64,000 nt of DNA, taken from Burkholderia glumae LMG 2196 = ATCC 33617. Its GTDB lineage: Bacteria; Pseudomonadota; Gammaproteobacteria; Burkholderiales; Burkholderiaceae. Position 1 is the first letter of the stretch. Each line of letters starts with the position of its first letter. The translations under genes and the position numbers were made by a program. The notes under the pieces were generated by a model. That model had not been told where the DNA came from and searched no databases. It was given only the letters and a program-made list of their open reading frames with translations. Below are positions 44,054-52,403 of this stretch, in pieces. The stretch lies in NCBI RefSeq assembly GCF_000960995.1, contig NZ_CP009435.1:3595772-3659771 (forward strand), read 5' to 3'.

Positions 44054-44914
44054 ATGTCCAGCCCGCCCGCCTTCGCGCCAGCCTGCGCCGCCGCACCGGT
44101 CGGCATCTTCGATTCCGGGCTGGGCGGCCTGTCGGTCCTGCGCGCCGCGCGCGCGCACCTGCCCGACGAGGCCTTCGTCTATGTCGCCGATTCGCGCTAC
44201 GCCCCCTATGGCGAGCGCGACGATGCCTTCATCATCGAGCGCACGCTCGCGATCGGCGAATGGCTTGCCGCCCGCGGCGCAAAGGCGCTCGTGGTCGCCT
44301 GCAACACCGCCACCGCGCAATCGATCGCCGTGGTGCGCGAGACGCTGGCGATTCCGCTGATCGGCGTCGAGCCCGGCATCAAGCCCGCCGCGCTTGCGTC
44401 GACGAGCCGCGTGGCCGGCGTGCTGGCCACCGCGGCGACACTGCGCAGCGCCCGCTTCGAGGCGCTGATCGCGCGCCACGCCGGCGACTGCCGGTTCCTG
44501 CTCCAGCCGGGGCACGGCCTCGTGCAGGCCATCGAGCGCGGCGACACCGGCTCCGCCGGGCTGCGCACGCTGCTGGCCGGCTATCTGGAGCCGATGCTCG
44601 CCGCCGGTGCCGACACGCTGGTGCTCGGCTGCACCCACTACCCGTTTCTCGACGCCACGATCCGCGAGCTGACGCAAAATCGTCTGACCCTCGTTGATAC
44701 CGGCGAGGCGATCGCGCGCCAACTGGCGCGCGTGCTCGACGAACACGGCCTGCGCTCGCCGGCCGGTGCCGAACCGCCGCCGACCCGCCTCTATTCCACC
44801 GACGACGGCACCCGCCTGCAGGCACTGGCCGCCACGCTGCTCGGCCTCGACGCCAGCGCCGAAACGATATCGATTCCGTCGCCGCGCGCGGCGGCCGCCG
44901 CGCTGAGTGCCTGA
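44054..44914 (+). CDS. murI: Glutamate racemase
   Basis: 286 residues. It converts L- to D-glutamate for peptidoglycan. The two catalytic cysteines are Cys83 in VVACNTATAQS and Cys193 in VLGCTHYPFLD; the N-terminal GIFDSGLGGLSVLR is the family signature. It starts 48 bp after bfr on the same strand and is followed by the Fur-site-controlled bfd, an apparently accidental but retained interleaving with iron genes. Confidence 0.95.
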   Translation: MSSPPAFAPACAAAPVGIFDSGLGGLSVLRAARAHLPDEAFVYVADSRYAPYGERDDAFIIERTLAIGEWLAARGAKALVVACNTATAQSIAVVRETLAIPLIGVEPGIKPAALASTSRVAGVLATAATLRSARFEALIARHAGDCRFLLQPGHGLVQAIERGDTGSAGLRTLLAGYLEPMLAAGADTLVLGCTHYPFLDATIRELTQNRLTLVDTGEAIARQLARVLDEHGLRSPAGAEPPPTRLYSTDDGTRLQALAATLLGLDASAETISIPSPRAAAAALSA

Positions 44915-45016
44915 GGCGCGGCGCGCCACGGCTCGACATCCGTTTCGGCGCTCCCCTGCTAAGCATCTGGATTGGTTACAAAAAACCGCGCGATGGACTT
45001 GCCAAGCCACCCGAAT

Positions 45017-45038
45017 ATAATGATAATAATTCGCATTA
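45017..45038 (+). promoter_or_regulatory. Fur box upstream of bfd
   Basis: ATAATGATAATAATTCGCATTA lies 21-43 bp before the bfd ATG and closely resembles the GATAATGATAATCATTATC Fur consensus in its left half. Its TTCGCATTAAC end is shared with the site in front of ftrA. This predicts derepression of bfd under iron limitation. Confidence 0.7.
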
Positions 45039-45059
45039 ACGTTAGCTATCGCGCTCATC

Positions 45060-45293
45060 ATGATCGTCTGCGTGTGCAAGTCCGTCTCCGACCGAAAGAT
45101 CCGCGCCTCGCTCGCGGAAGGCGTCGCGTCCTTCGACGAATTGCAGTTCGAACTCGGTGTCTCCACCTGCTGTGGCAAGTGCGAGGCGTCGGTGCGCGAA
45201 CTGATGGCCGAGCACGGCGTTTGCGAGAGCCAGTGCGGCGTCTCGCACCCGCAAGCCGTGCCGGTCACGTTCTTCGAGCGCAAGGCGGCCTGA
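45060..45293 (+). CDS. bfd: Bacterioferritin-associated ferredoxin
   Basis: 77 residues. The BFD [2Fe-2S] motif is clear: Cys4 and Cys6 in MIVCVCKSV and the CCGKC cluster near residue 38. Bfd docks on bacterioferritin and reduces core iron for release. The upstream Fur box fits induction when iron is scarce, opposite to bfr. It is the first of a run leading into tonB-exbB-exbD. Confidence 0.94.
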   Translation: MIVCVCKSVSDRKIRASLAEGVASFDELQFELGVSTCCGKCEASVRELMAEHGVCESQCGVSHPQAVPVTFFERKAA

Positions 45294-45397
45294 TCGGCGG
45301 CATCGCTGCCGCACGCAGCCGACTGTCGCGTTTTCGTTTGACCATTCCGTCAGCGAGCCTGCAATCGCTAGCCAACGGCCAACCGCCCGGAGCTGTG

Positions 45398-45460
45398 ATG
45401 GAATTGCTGATCGGTTTCGTAACCACCCTGTGCATTTCGCTGCTGATTTTCCGCAAGTGA
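45398..45460 (+). CDS. 20-residue hydrophobic peptide upstream of tonB
   Basis: The ATG at 45398 has a GGAG (45389-45392) at five bases, the best start signal in this stretch. The product, from MELLIGFV to ISLLIFRK, is one hydrophobic segment closed by an Arg-Lys, long enough to span the membrane. Its stop ends three bases before the tonB ATG at 45464, which has only a weak ribosome site of its own, so tonB translation may depend on it. I do not know a described family. It could be a leader peptide, a small TonB-associated membrane protein, or chance. Confidence 0.45.
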   Translation: MELLIGFVTTLCISLLIFRK

Positions 45461-45463
45461 TGC

Positions 45464-46234
45464 ATGACCACGCGGCCGGCGCCCGGTGCGCCGCCTCCTA
45501 GACTCGCCGACATGCAGGCTTCGACTCCCGTCCCGACCGGCTCCATGCCGGTCGCCCGTCGTTTCAATCGTCGCATCGCTGTCGCGACCGTCATCGTCCT
45601 GCTCGCCCATGCCGCGCTGATCGCCTGCGCGCTATTGATGCCCAGCGACAAATTGCCTCGCCCCAAGCTCGAATCGACGATGACGGTGCGCTTGCTGTCG
45701 GCCCCCGTCGCCCAGCCCGTCTCGCTAGAGTCGAAGCCGGCCCCGCCGCCGCCCAGGCCGATGCCGAAGCCGAAGGTGGTGCCGAAGCCGGTCGTCAAGC
45801 CGACGCCGGCCCCGCTGACGGTATCGCGCGAGCCCTCGAGCAAGGTCGTGCCGGTGCCCGAGCCGACGCCGCTCGCGCCGCCGGCCCCGGCCGCGCCGCC
45901 CGCGCCCCCCGCTCCGCCGCCGCCAGCGCGTCCGACGATGGAAATCGCAGCGCCGAAGGAAGGCCCGAAGCTGGTCTGCCAGGTGCGCGAGCCCGAGTAT
46001 CCGACGCTGTCCAAGCGGCGCGGCGAGACGGGTACGGCCGTGGTGCGCTTCGTGGTGGGCCTGAGCGGCCAGATCGAAAGCGTGAAGGTGGTGCAGAGCA
46101 GCGGCTTCCAGCGCCTGGACGAGGCCGCGGCCGACGCGATCCGGGCCACGCCGTGCAAGCCGTATATGGAAAACGGCCAGCCGATGCGCGCCGCCTACAC
46201 ACAGCCGTTCAAGTTCGATCTGAGCGACGACTGA
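45464..46234 (+). CDS. tonB: TonB energy transducer
   Basis: 256 residues from ATG 45464; ATG 45512 is an alternative. A cytoplasmic N-terminus, one membrane helix (IAVATVIVLLAHAALIACALL near 40-60), a Pro/Lys-rich periplasmic spacer (about 85-165) and a C-terminal TonB domain (EYPTLSKRRGETGTAVVRFV) are all present. It passes proton-motive energy from ExbB/ExbD to outer-membrane receptors for siderophores and haem. First of the tonB-exbB-exbD operon. Confidence 0.94.
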   Translation: MTTRPAPGAPPPRLADMQASTPVPTGSMPVARRFNRRIAVATVIVLLAHAALIACALLMPSDKLPRPKLESTMTVRLLSAPVAQPVSLESKPAPPPPRPMPKPKVVPKPVVKPTPAPLTVSREPSSKVVPVPEPTPLAPPAPAAPPAPPAPPPPARPTMEIAAPKEGPKLVCQVREPEYPTLSKRRGETGTAVVRFVVGLSGQIESVKVVQSSGFQRLDEAAADAIRATPCKPYMENGQPMRAAYTQPFKFDLSDD

Positions 46235-46287
46235 GCGAGCCGATCGATAACTGATTCAGCCTCACCGGATTCGACAAAGGAAAGGAA

Positions 46288-47028
46288 ATGCAAAGCTACG
46301 GTATCGCGCACGTTTGGGCGCAAGGTGATTTCGTGACGCGCGCCATCGCGATCGTGCTGCTCGTGATGTCGGTGCTGTCCTGGCTCGTCATCGTCGTCAA
46401 GGGCTGGAACGCGATTCGTCTCGGCCGGCTGATGAAAAACGCCGATCAGGCATTCTGGCATTCCGACGAGTTCGACAAGGGCGTGCAGAAGCTGCGCGAC
46501 GCCGCACCGAACGTGCAGGACAACCCGCTGCTCGCGCTCGCGCTGGCCGGCCAGGAAGCAGCCGAGCACCACCAGCAGACCCAGCCGCACTTGCATGACC
46601 GCATGGACGTGTCGGAGTGGATCACGCGCTGCCTGAAGGACACCATGGACGGCAGCGTCGCGCGCATGCAAAGCGGCCTCGCGGTGCTGGCCTCGATCGG
46701 CAGCACCGCGCCGTTCGTCGGCCTGTTCGGCACGGTGTGGGGCATCTATCACGCGCTGCTGACGATCGGCGCGACGGGCCAGACCTCGATCGATCAGGTC
46801 GCCGGCCCGGTCGGCGAGTCGCTGATCATGACCGCGTTCGGTCTGTTCGTCGCGATTCCGGCCGTGCTCGGCTACAACGCCCTGACGCGCACCAACAAGG
46901 GCTTCGTCACGAAGCTGCGCCGCTTCGCGCACGGCCTGCACGCCTATTTCGTGACGGGCACGCGCCTGGCCTCGACCAAACGGCGCGATTCCATCCGCCT
47001 CGCGTCCACGCGCGCGCGCGCCCACTGA
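46288..47028 (+). CDS. exbB: Biopolymer transport protein ExbB (MotA/TolQ/ExbB proton channel)
   Basis: 246 residues, with an AAGGAAAGG before the ATG. Three membrane segments are visible: near 12-32 (RAIAIVLLVMSVLSWLVIVV), and two in the conserved channel domain around 130-205 with IGSTAPFVGLFGTVWGIYHA and GESLIMTAFGLFVAIPAVLGYN. It forms the pentameric stator with ExbD. It lies 53 bp after tonB and 14 bp before exbD. Confidence 0.95.
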   Translation: MQSYGIAHVWAQGDFVTRAIAIVLLVMSVLSWLVIVVKGWNAIRLGRLMKNADQAFWHSDEFDKGVQKLRDAAPNVQDNPLLALALAGQEAAEHHQQTQPHLHDRMDVSEWITRCLKDTMDGSVARMQSGLAVLASIGSTAPFVGLFGTVWGIYHALLTIGATGQTSIDQVAGPVGESLIMTAFGLFVAIPAVLGYNALTRTNKGFVTKLRRFAHGLHAYFVTGTRLASTKRRDSIRLASTRARAH

Positions 47029-47042
47029 GCGGAGGTCCCAGC

Positions 47043-47465
47043 ATGGCAATGAACTCCTCGTTCGGCGATGACGACGACGATGGTCTGATGAACGAGATCA
47101 ACATGACGCCGCTCGTCGACGTCATGCTCGTGCTGCTGATCATCTTCCTCGTCACGCTGCCGGCGATCCGCCACGCGGTGAAGATCGACCTGCCCCACGC
47201 CAGCAGCCAGCAGGTCGACGTCAAGCCGAAGACGATCGACGTGGCGATCCAGGCCGACGGCGCGGTGACGTGGAACGGTCAGCCAGTCAGCGATGCCGAG
47301 CTGCAGGCGAAGATCGCCGAGGCCGCGAAGCTCGACCCGCAGCCCGAACTGCATCTGCGCGCCGATCGCAAGATCGCCTACGAGCGCGTCGCCGACGTGA
47401 TGTCGGCCGCGCAATCGGGCGGCCTCACGAAGCTCGGCTTCGTGACCGAGCCGAAATCGAAATAA
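47043..47465 (+). CDS. exbD: Biopolymer transport protein ExbD
   Basis: 140 residues with a GGAGG before ATG 47043. A short acidic N-terminus is followed by NEINMTPLVDVMLVLLIIFLV, where Asp26 is the proton-carrying residue of the single membrane helix. The periplasmic domain ends QSGGLTKLGFVTEP as in other ExbD proteins. Last gene of the operon, closed by a strong terminator. Confidence 0.95.
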   Translation: MAMNSSFGDDDDDGLMNEINMTPLVDVMLVLLIIFLVTLPAIRHAVKIDLPHASSQQVDVKPKTIDVAIQADGAVTWNGQPVSDAELQAKIAEAAKLDPQPELHLRADRKIAYERVADVMSAAQSGGLTKLGFVTEPKSK

Positions 47466-47525
47466 GCAACCGGCGCGGCGCAGGCAGTCGTGAAGCAGGC
47501 GGGCGCGGAATCGGCGCCGCAAAGG

Positions 47526-47559
47526 AAAAGGCCTTCATCGAACGATGAAGGCCTTTTTT
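47526..47559 (+). terminator. Intrinsic terminator after exbD
   Basis: AAAAGGCCTTCATCG (47526-47540) pairs perfectly over 15 bp with CGATGAAGGCCTTTT (47543-47557) and runs into seven T. The following 250 bp up to the LysR gene hold no supported gene. Confidence 0.92.
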
Positions 47560-47813
47560 ATGCGCACGCGGGCGCCTTCGGGCGGCGGGCTCTGCGGCGG
47601 CGTCAGGCGCCTCGAGCAACGCAATGCGGCACGCCGTGGTCTGCACGGACGGGCGCGTTCTGCCCTATCTGGCTCGCAACATATGCGGCCACCGGATTCG
47701 CTCGGAACATCCCTCGCGATTGGGATTTCAATATAGGCCGCGCGCTGCGGGCATTCAAGCGTGCCCCGATTGAATCTCGCGATGGCAGGCGGCGCTTCGA
47801 TGACAAAACCGCT

Positions 47814-48797
47814 TCACGCCGCCGCGGCGCTCTGCTCGGCCGGCTTCTCGGCCTGCTTCGCGGCGCGCTCGGGACAAGGGGGCTCGCGATAGTCGCTGTC
47901 GAGCTTTTCGACGAGGAAATCGACGAACGAACGCACCGCCGGCGGCATGCCCTGGCGCGACACGAATACCGCGTAGAGCTGCGGCACCGGCAGCGTCCAG
48001 CCCGGCATCACCGGCGACAGCTGTCCCGCGCGCAGCGCGTTGCCATACATCATCTCGGGCAGCGCGGCGATCCCGACCCCGTCCAGCACGGCTTCGCGGA
48101 TCGTCATCAGATCGGCCGTCACGAGCCGCGGCTCGTGCTCGTGCTGATGGCGCGTCCCGTCCGGCGCGATCAGCGTAAACACATGGCGGCCGTCGCCCGA
48201 CGGCGTGTCGAGCGTCTCGAAGCGCCCCAGGTCGCCGGGCGCGAGCGGCGGCGCGTTCTGGCTCAGCAGGCTCGGCGAGCCGACCAGCATCTGCTCGGTG
48301 CGCCATAGCGGACGCACCACGATGTTGGCGTTCTCGGGCGGCTCGGAGCGCACGCGCAACGCCACGTCGATCGAATCCTCGAACAGGTCGATCACCTGGT
48401 TGGTCACGCGCACCAGCACGCGCACCTCGGGGAAGCGGTGCAGGAATTCCGGCAGCAGTCGCGACATCATCGTCTGCGACAGGGTGACCGGCACGCTGAC
48501 GCGCACCGTGCCGCGCGGCGAGGCGCGCAGTTGCTGGACCGCGTTCATCGCCGCCTGCGCCTCGGCCAGCATCGCCTGGCAGTGCTGGTAGAACAGCTGC
48601 CCGGCCTCCGTCAGCGCGAGCTTGCGCGTCGAGCGCTGCAGCAGGCGCACGCCCAGCGTCGCCTCGAGTTCCGTCAAGCGCCGCGACAGCCGCGACTTCG
48701 AGATGCCGAGTACGCGTTCCGCGGCCGAGAAGCCGCCGTGTTCGACGACCTGCGAGAAGTACATCAGGTCGTTCAGGTTGTGTGCATCGAGATTCAT
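47814..48797 (-). CDS. LysR family transcriptional regulator
   Basis: 327 residues from ATG 48797, beginning MNLDAHNLNDLMYFSQVVEH; an upstream reading to 48893 would add an unconserved 32 residues. The N-terminal winged helix contains GGFSAAERVLGISKSRLSRRLTELE and ALTEAGQLFY, followed by a LysR substrate-binding domain. The C-terminal 20 residues are Ala/Lys/Glu-rich. It diverges from the pirin gene 113 bp away, the common arrangement for a LysR protein and its target; pirins are often controlled by such regulators. Confidence 0.9.
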   Translation of the reverse strand: MNLDAHNLNDLMYFSQVVEHGGFSAAERVLGISKSRLSRRLTELEATLGVRLLQRSTRKLALTEAGQLFYQHCQAMLAEAQAAMNAVQQLRASPRGTVRVSVPVTLSQTMMSRLLPEFLHRFPEVRVLVRVTNQVIDLFEDSIDVALRVRSEPPENANIVVRPLWRTEQMLVGSPSLLSQNAPPLAPGDLGRFETLDTPSGDGRHVFTLIAPDGTRHQHEHEPRLVTADLMTIREAVLDGVGIAALPEMMYGNALRAGQLSPVMPGWTLPVPQLYAVFVSRQGMPPAVRSFVDFLVEKLDSDYREPPCPERAAKQAEKPAEQSAAAA

Positions 48798-48909
48798 TTC
48801 ATCGTTCCAATTCCAGAACGATCCATTGCGGATCGCGCCGATTTCAAGCGCTGGCTGGTCCATATAATAGCTGCGACCAGCCAGCTCGATCATTTCAGGA
48901 CAATATCCG

Positions 48910-49782
48910 ATGCCAGAACCGCGCTCGATCCAGCGCGTCTATCCGTCCCTGCGGGCCACGGAAGGCGCCGGTTTCCAGGTCCACCGCCCATTCCCCACCC
49001 GCCTGCTCGCCGATTTCGATCCGTTCCTGCTGCTCGACGAGATGGGACCGGTGGAATACGCACCCGGCGCGGCGAAGGGCGCGCCCGATCATCCGCACCG
49101 CGGCTTCGAAACCGTCACCTATCTGCTCGATGGTCACGTTCGCCATCGCGATTCGGCGGGGCACACGGGCGAGTTGCGCGCGGGCGACGTGCAGTGGATG
49201 ACCGCCGGCGCAGGGCTGATCCACAGCGAGATGCCCGACCCGGCGTTCGCGGCCGCGGGCGGCCGCATTCACGGTATCCAGCTCTGGGTCAATCTGCGCC
49301 GCAGCGACAAGCGGCTCGCGCCACGCTATCAGGAGCTCGCTGCAGCGGACATCCCACGTGCGTACTCGGCCGACGGCCGCATCGGCGTGAAGGTGATCGC
49401 CGGCGAGGCGCTCGGCGCGCGCGCGGCGATCGAGACGCAAACGCCGCTGCTGTATCTGCACCTGACTCTGCAGCCTCGCGCGCGCATCGGTCTGCCGGTG
49501 CCGCGCGATCACCGCGTGTTCGCCTACCCGATCGCCGGCGCGGGCCATTACGGCGCGAGCCGCCAGGTAAGCGGCCCGCGACAGATGATCGTGTTCAACG
49601 ACGATGGCGACACCGTCGAGCTCGCAGCCGGCGAGGCACCGCTCGACGTGCTGCTGCTCGGTGGTCGCCCGATCAGCGAGCCCATCGTCCGCTACGGGCC
49701 GTTCGTGATGAACACCGAGCAGGAGATTCGCGACGCGGTGGCCGACTACCAAGCCGGCAGAATGGGCGCGATCCAGGGCTGA
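48910..49782 (+). CDS. Pirin family protein
   Basis: 290 residues, a bicupin. The metal-binding His/Glu set is in HPHRGFETVTYLLDGHVRHR and GLIHSEMPD. E. coli YhhW, a pirin, has quercetin 2,3-dioxygenase activity in vitro, but the physiological substrate is generally unknown. It diverges from a LysR regulator that probably controls it and is followed by a DUF1857 gene 84 bp downstream. Confidence 0.9.
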   Translation: MPEPRSIQRVYPSLRATEGAGFQVHRPFPTRLLADFDPFLLLDEMGPVEYAPGAAKGAPDHPHRGFETVTYLLDGHVRHRDSAGHTGELRAGDVQWMTAGAGLIHSEMPDPAFAAAGGRIHGIQLWVNLRRSDKRLAPRYQELAAADIPRAYSADGRIGVKVIAGEALGARAAIETQTPLLYLHLTLQPRARIGLPVPRDHRVFAYPIAGAGHYGASRQVSGPRQMIVFNDDGDTVELAAGEAPLDVLLLGGRPISEPIVRYGPFVMNTEQEIRDAVADYQAGRMGAIQG

Positions 49783-49866
49783 GCCGCGCCGGACGAGGTT
49801 TGCGAATTGCGTCACAATGGTTCCTGTTGCGGCTTGCGGCCGCGTCGACAGAAGGAACCCGTACCC

Positions 49867-50352
49867 TTGAATTTTGAACACCTGATCCAGATCAACGCAA
49901 CGGACGACCCGACGTTGCCGACGCTCACGCGCGACCAGCTCTGGGAAGGGCTCGTGCTGCGCGCCGAACAGCCACAGCTGTTCGTGATCGGCCTCGATCG
50001 CTGCGAGATCCGCGAGCGCACCGAGACGACGCTCGAACGCGAGCTGCATTTCGGTCAGGCGAGGATCCGCGATCGCGTGACGTTCACGACGAACCATCAG
50101 GTCCGCTACGACATCCACGCCGCCGACGGCGAGATCGGCGGCTCGCTGACGATGACGATCGAGGAACGCGCCGACGCCGAGCTGTTCCTGCGCTTCGAAT
50201 ACCACACCACACTGCCCGAGACGGCCGACAGCGAAGACGCGCGGCAGACGCAGGGCATCGTCAAGGAGGCCTACCGCACCTCCGACATCGATACGGTGCG
50301 CCTGATCCGCGAATACGCCCAGGGCCGCCGGGATCCCGATCCGCTGCACTGA
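49867..50352 (+). CDS. DUF1857 / SRPBCC family protein
   Basis: 161 residues from a TTG at 49867, preceded by AAGGAA about ten bases upstream; the longer reading from 49807 adds an unrelated Arg-rich stretch. The protein begins NFEHLIQINATDDPTLPTLT and has the DUF1857 pattern RDQLWEGLVLRAEQP and the C-terminal EAYRTSDIDTVRLIREY. This is a START-like ligand-binding fold of unknown role, related to AtaL. No ligand can be inferred from context. Confidence 0.8.
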   Translation: MNFEHLIQINATDDPTLPTLTRDQLWEGLVLRAEQPQLFVIGLDRCEIRERTETTLERELHFGQARIRDRVTFTTNHQVRYDIHAADGEIGGSLTMTIEERADAELFLRFEYHTTLPETADSEDARQTQGIVKEAYRTSDIDTVRLIREYAQGRRDPDPLH

Positions 50353-50448
50353 AGGCGCTGCGTGCCGGCGCCGCCTGGGGCGTTGCCGGCACGGATTTCA
50401 CAAAAGCTATCAAGCTCGGCATTTCGATGAAAAACATCGTTTGTAAAT

Positions 50449-50468
50449 GGGAATAATTATCATTTAGT
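50449..50468 (+). promoter_or_regulatory. Fur box upstream of hemP
   Basis: GGGAATAATTATCATTTAGT-type sequence about 40 bp before the hemP start, with an AATNATTATCATTT core matching Fur sites. hemP is a classical Fur-repressed gene. Confidence 0.65.
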
Positions 50469-50505
50469 ATTCATCCCATCGACTCGCAACTGATTGAACG
50501 TCCTG

Positions 50506-50748
50506 ATGACCGAACTCATGCGCTCCTCCACCTTGACCCTGCGTCGCACCGGCGGCGTCGTACCCGGTGGCCGCACGAAAGTCGCGGCCGTCACGAAGGC
50601 GGAAGCCCCGGCCAAGCCGGATGCGAATCAACGCGTCGTCGCCAGCGACACGCTGCTGCAGGGCCGCACGCATGTCTCGATCATGCACAACGGCGAAACC
50701 TACCAGCTGCGCGCCACCCGGCTGGGCAAACTGATTTTGACGAAGTAA
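50506..50748 (+). CDS. hemP: Hemin uptake protein HemP
   Basis: 80 residues from ATG 50506; TTG 50494 or ATG 50518 are alternatives. The conserved HemP part is the C-terminal third: SDTLLQGRTHVSIMHNGETY followed by LRATRLGKLILTK. HemP/HmuP acts as a regulator needed for haem receptor expression in Burkholderia and rhizobia. Here it is monocistronic, without a haem transporter after it, and is followed by a structured, probably transcribed 3' region. Confidence 0.88.
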   Translation: MTELMRSSTLTLRRTGGVVPGGRTKVAAVTKAEAPAKPDANQRVVASDTLLQGRTHVSIMHNGETYQLRATRLGKLILTK

Positions 50749-50764
50749 GTACCGAGTATTGTGG

Positions 50765-50884
50765 GGACCACCTCCCTGAGAGGTGTTGGGCACTAGCCAG
50801 CCGTAACGGCTTGCACGCGAGATCTAGACCCCTTCGTGCAACCACACTCAAGCAGTCGTTACAGCAAGCCAAGCCATTTTTTTG
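50765..50884 (+). ncRNA. Candidate small RNA from the hemP 3' region
   Basis: A perfect six-base hairpin, CACCTC/GAGGTG with loop CCTGA (50769-50785), is followed by two overlapping pairings: TTGCACG (50811-50817) with CGTGCAA (50835-50841), and GGCTTGC (50808-50814) with GCAAGCC (50864-50870). A run of seven T (50877-50883) closes the element. From memory, B. cenocepacia makes an iron-responsive small RNA (BrrF) from the hemP 3' UTR; the position and C/U-rich single strands here fit that. A second terminator lies just downstream. Confidence 0.6.
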
Positions 50885-50905
50885 GTTCTCATGCGGATGA
50901 ACGAA

Positions 50906-50938
50906 AGCGGCGTGCCGGACGGGCACGCCGCTTTTTTT
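50906..50938 (+). terminator. Intrinsic terminator downstream of hemP
   Basis: AGCGGCGTGCC (50906-50916) pairs with GGCACGCCGCT (50922-50932) and is followed by seven T. It separates hemP from the convergent ftr operon. Confidence 0.9.
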
Positions 50939-51002
50939 GTTTAGCGGCGTTCACGGGACGTAAAGCGCCAACCGTCCAGCGCGCCGCGTCCGCGATCAGG
51001 CG

Positions 51003-52403
51003 TCAGAAGTACCAGAACATCAGCCACCAGGCGCTATCGACGATCGCGAGCGCCAGCAGGAAACCGGCCGTCGCGGCCAGGCGCCGCGGCAGGCTGGCAT
51101 AGCGGCCGGCCACGCGCCAGGCCAGCCAGGCGCTCCACATATTCGAGACGACGAGGATCGCGATTCGCACCGGCGAGGCCCAATCGAGGGGCACGTGCTC
51201 GGCGCGCAGCAGCGACAACGTGGTCGCCGACAGGCCGAGGAACACACCGGCCCCGGCGAGCGGAATCAGCGCTTGCGCCAGATGGTGCAGCCGGACGCGC
51301 TCGAAGCGGCCGAGCATCGCGGTCGAGGCCGCCAGCACGAGCAGCAGCGCGGTGCCGTAGATCAGGCCCGTACCGACGATATAGCCGACCACGAGGCCGC
51401 CGTCGAGCCACGAAAACACGTCGTTCTGCTGCGGATAGTGAGTGAGCAGGAACCACGGCGCGTTGGTCTCGAGCGGCCAGGTGATGTCGCGGTCGATCAG
51501 CCAGCCCGCGAGCCACTGCTTGATCGCCACGAACCACGGGCTCGCGCTCCAATGGAACGCGCCGATCGCGATGCCGAGCAGACCGTACAGGATCAGCGCG
51601 GTGTCCCAAGCGCTCGCCTGCCTGTCGCCGAGCTCGACGACCTCCTCGGCCGGTGAGCGCAGCGTCAGCGCAATCGCATCGCGGTGCCCGCTGCATCGGC
51701 CGCACATATGGCAGGCGGCCGCGCCCTTCATGTTGCGCAGCGGCACGAGCGGCGCGCAGTTGATCGGAATCACGCGATGGCCATGCTCGCCCTGCGTGTA
51801 GGAGCGGCGCCAGGCGGCTTCGTCGACCTTGAAGCGCAGCGGCGCCAGGCGCGCGAGCAATGCGAATACACCGTTGACGGGGCATAAATACTTGCACCAG
51901 ACGCGCTTCTCGCGCCCGTACAGCAGCCCGATCACCATCGCGGCGAACGTCGAGCCGCCCAGCACCAGCAGCACCGCGCGTGGATACTGGTAGACGCTGA
52001 CCATCTGCCCGTAGATGGTGGTGATGCCGAACGCCACGAAGGGCCAGCCGCCCCAGCGCATCCAGCGCGGAATCGCGCGCCCGCGGCCGAACTTGCTGGC
52101 GAACTCGGCAAGCGCGCCCTCGGGGCACAGCACGCCGCACCAGACGCGCCCGAGCATCACCATCGACAGCAGCACGAACGGCCACCAGATGCCCCAGAAC
52201 ACGAACTGCGCGGCCAGCGTCAGATTGCTCCACAGGTGGGCCGTGTCGTCGGGCAGCGGCGTGAACGCCGGCACCAGGATCAGGAACGCATAGACGGCGA
52301 CCACGACCCACTGGATTGCGCGAATCAGCCCGCCGTGACGCTGCATCCAGTGGCCGACCTCGGAGAGCCGGCTCCGGCGCGCGGCGCGCACGGCGGTACT
52401 CAT
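51003..52403 (-). CDS. ftrD: 4Fe-4S membrane protein FtrD (NapH-like) of ferrous iron uptake
   Basis: 466 residues from ATG 52403. A polytopic membrane protein with paired motifs RVWCGVLCPEGALAEF and RVWCKYLCPVNGVF and a CHMCGRCSGH segment, as in NapH/CcoG-type ferredoxins. In the FtrABCD system it is thought to recycle electrons for iron oxidation/reduction during permease transport. Only a CxxCxxC is visible at the cluster site, without the usual fourth Cys-Pro, so cluster type is uncertain. Its start overlaps ftrC by four bases. Confidence 0.88.
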   Translation of the reverse strand: MSTAVRAARRSRLSEVGHWMQRHGGLIRAIQWVVVAVYAFLILVPAFTPLPDDTAHLWSNLTLAAQFVFWGIWWPFVLLSMVMLGRVWCGVLCPEGALAEFASKFGRGRAIPRWMRWGGWPFVAFGITTIYGQMVSVYQYPRAVLLVLGGSTFAAMVIGLLYGREKRVWCKYLCPVNGVFALLARLAPLRFKVDEAAWRRSYTQGEHGHRVIPINCAPLVPLRNMKGAAACHMCGRCSGHRDAIALTLRSPAEEVVELGDRQASAWDTALILYGLLGIAIGAFHWSASPWFVAIKQWLAGWLIDRDITWPLETNAPWFLLTHYPQQNDVFSWLDGGLVVGYIVGTGLIYGTALLLVLAASTAMLGRFERVRLHHLAQALIPLAGAGVFLGLSATTLSLLRAEHVPLDWASPVRIAILVVSNMWSAWLAWRVAGRYASLPRRLAATAGFLLALAIVDSAWWLMFWYF

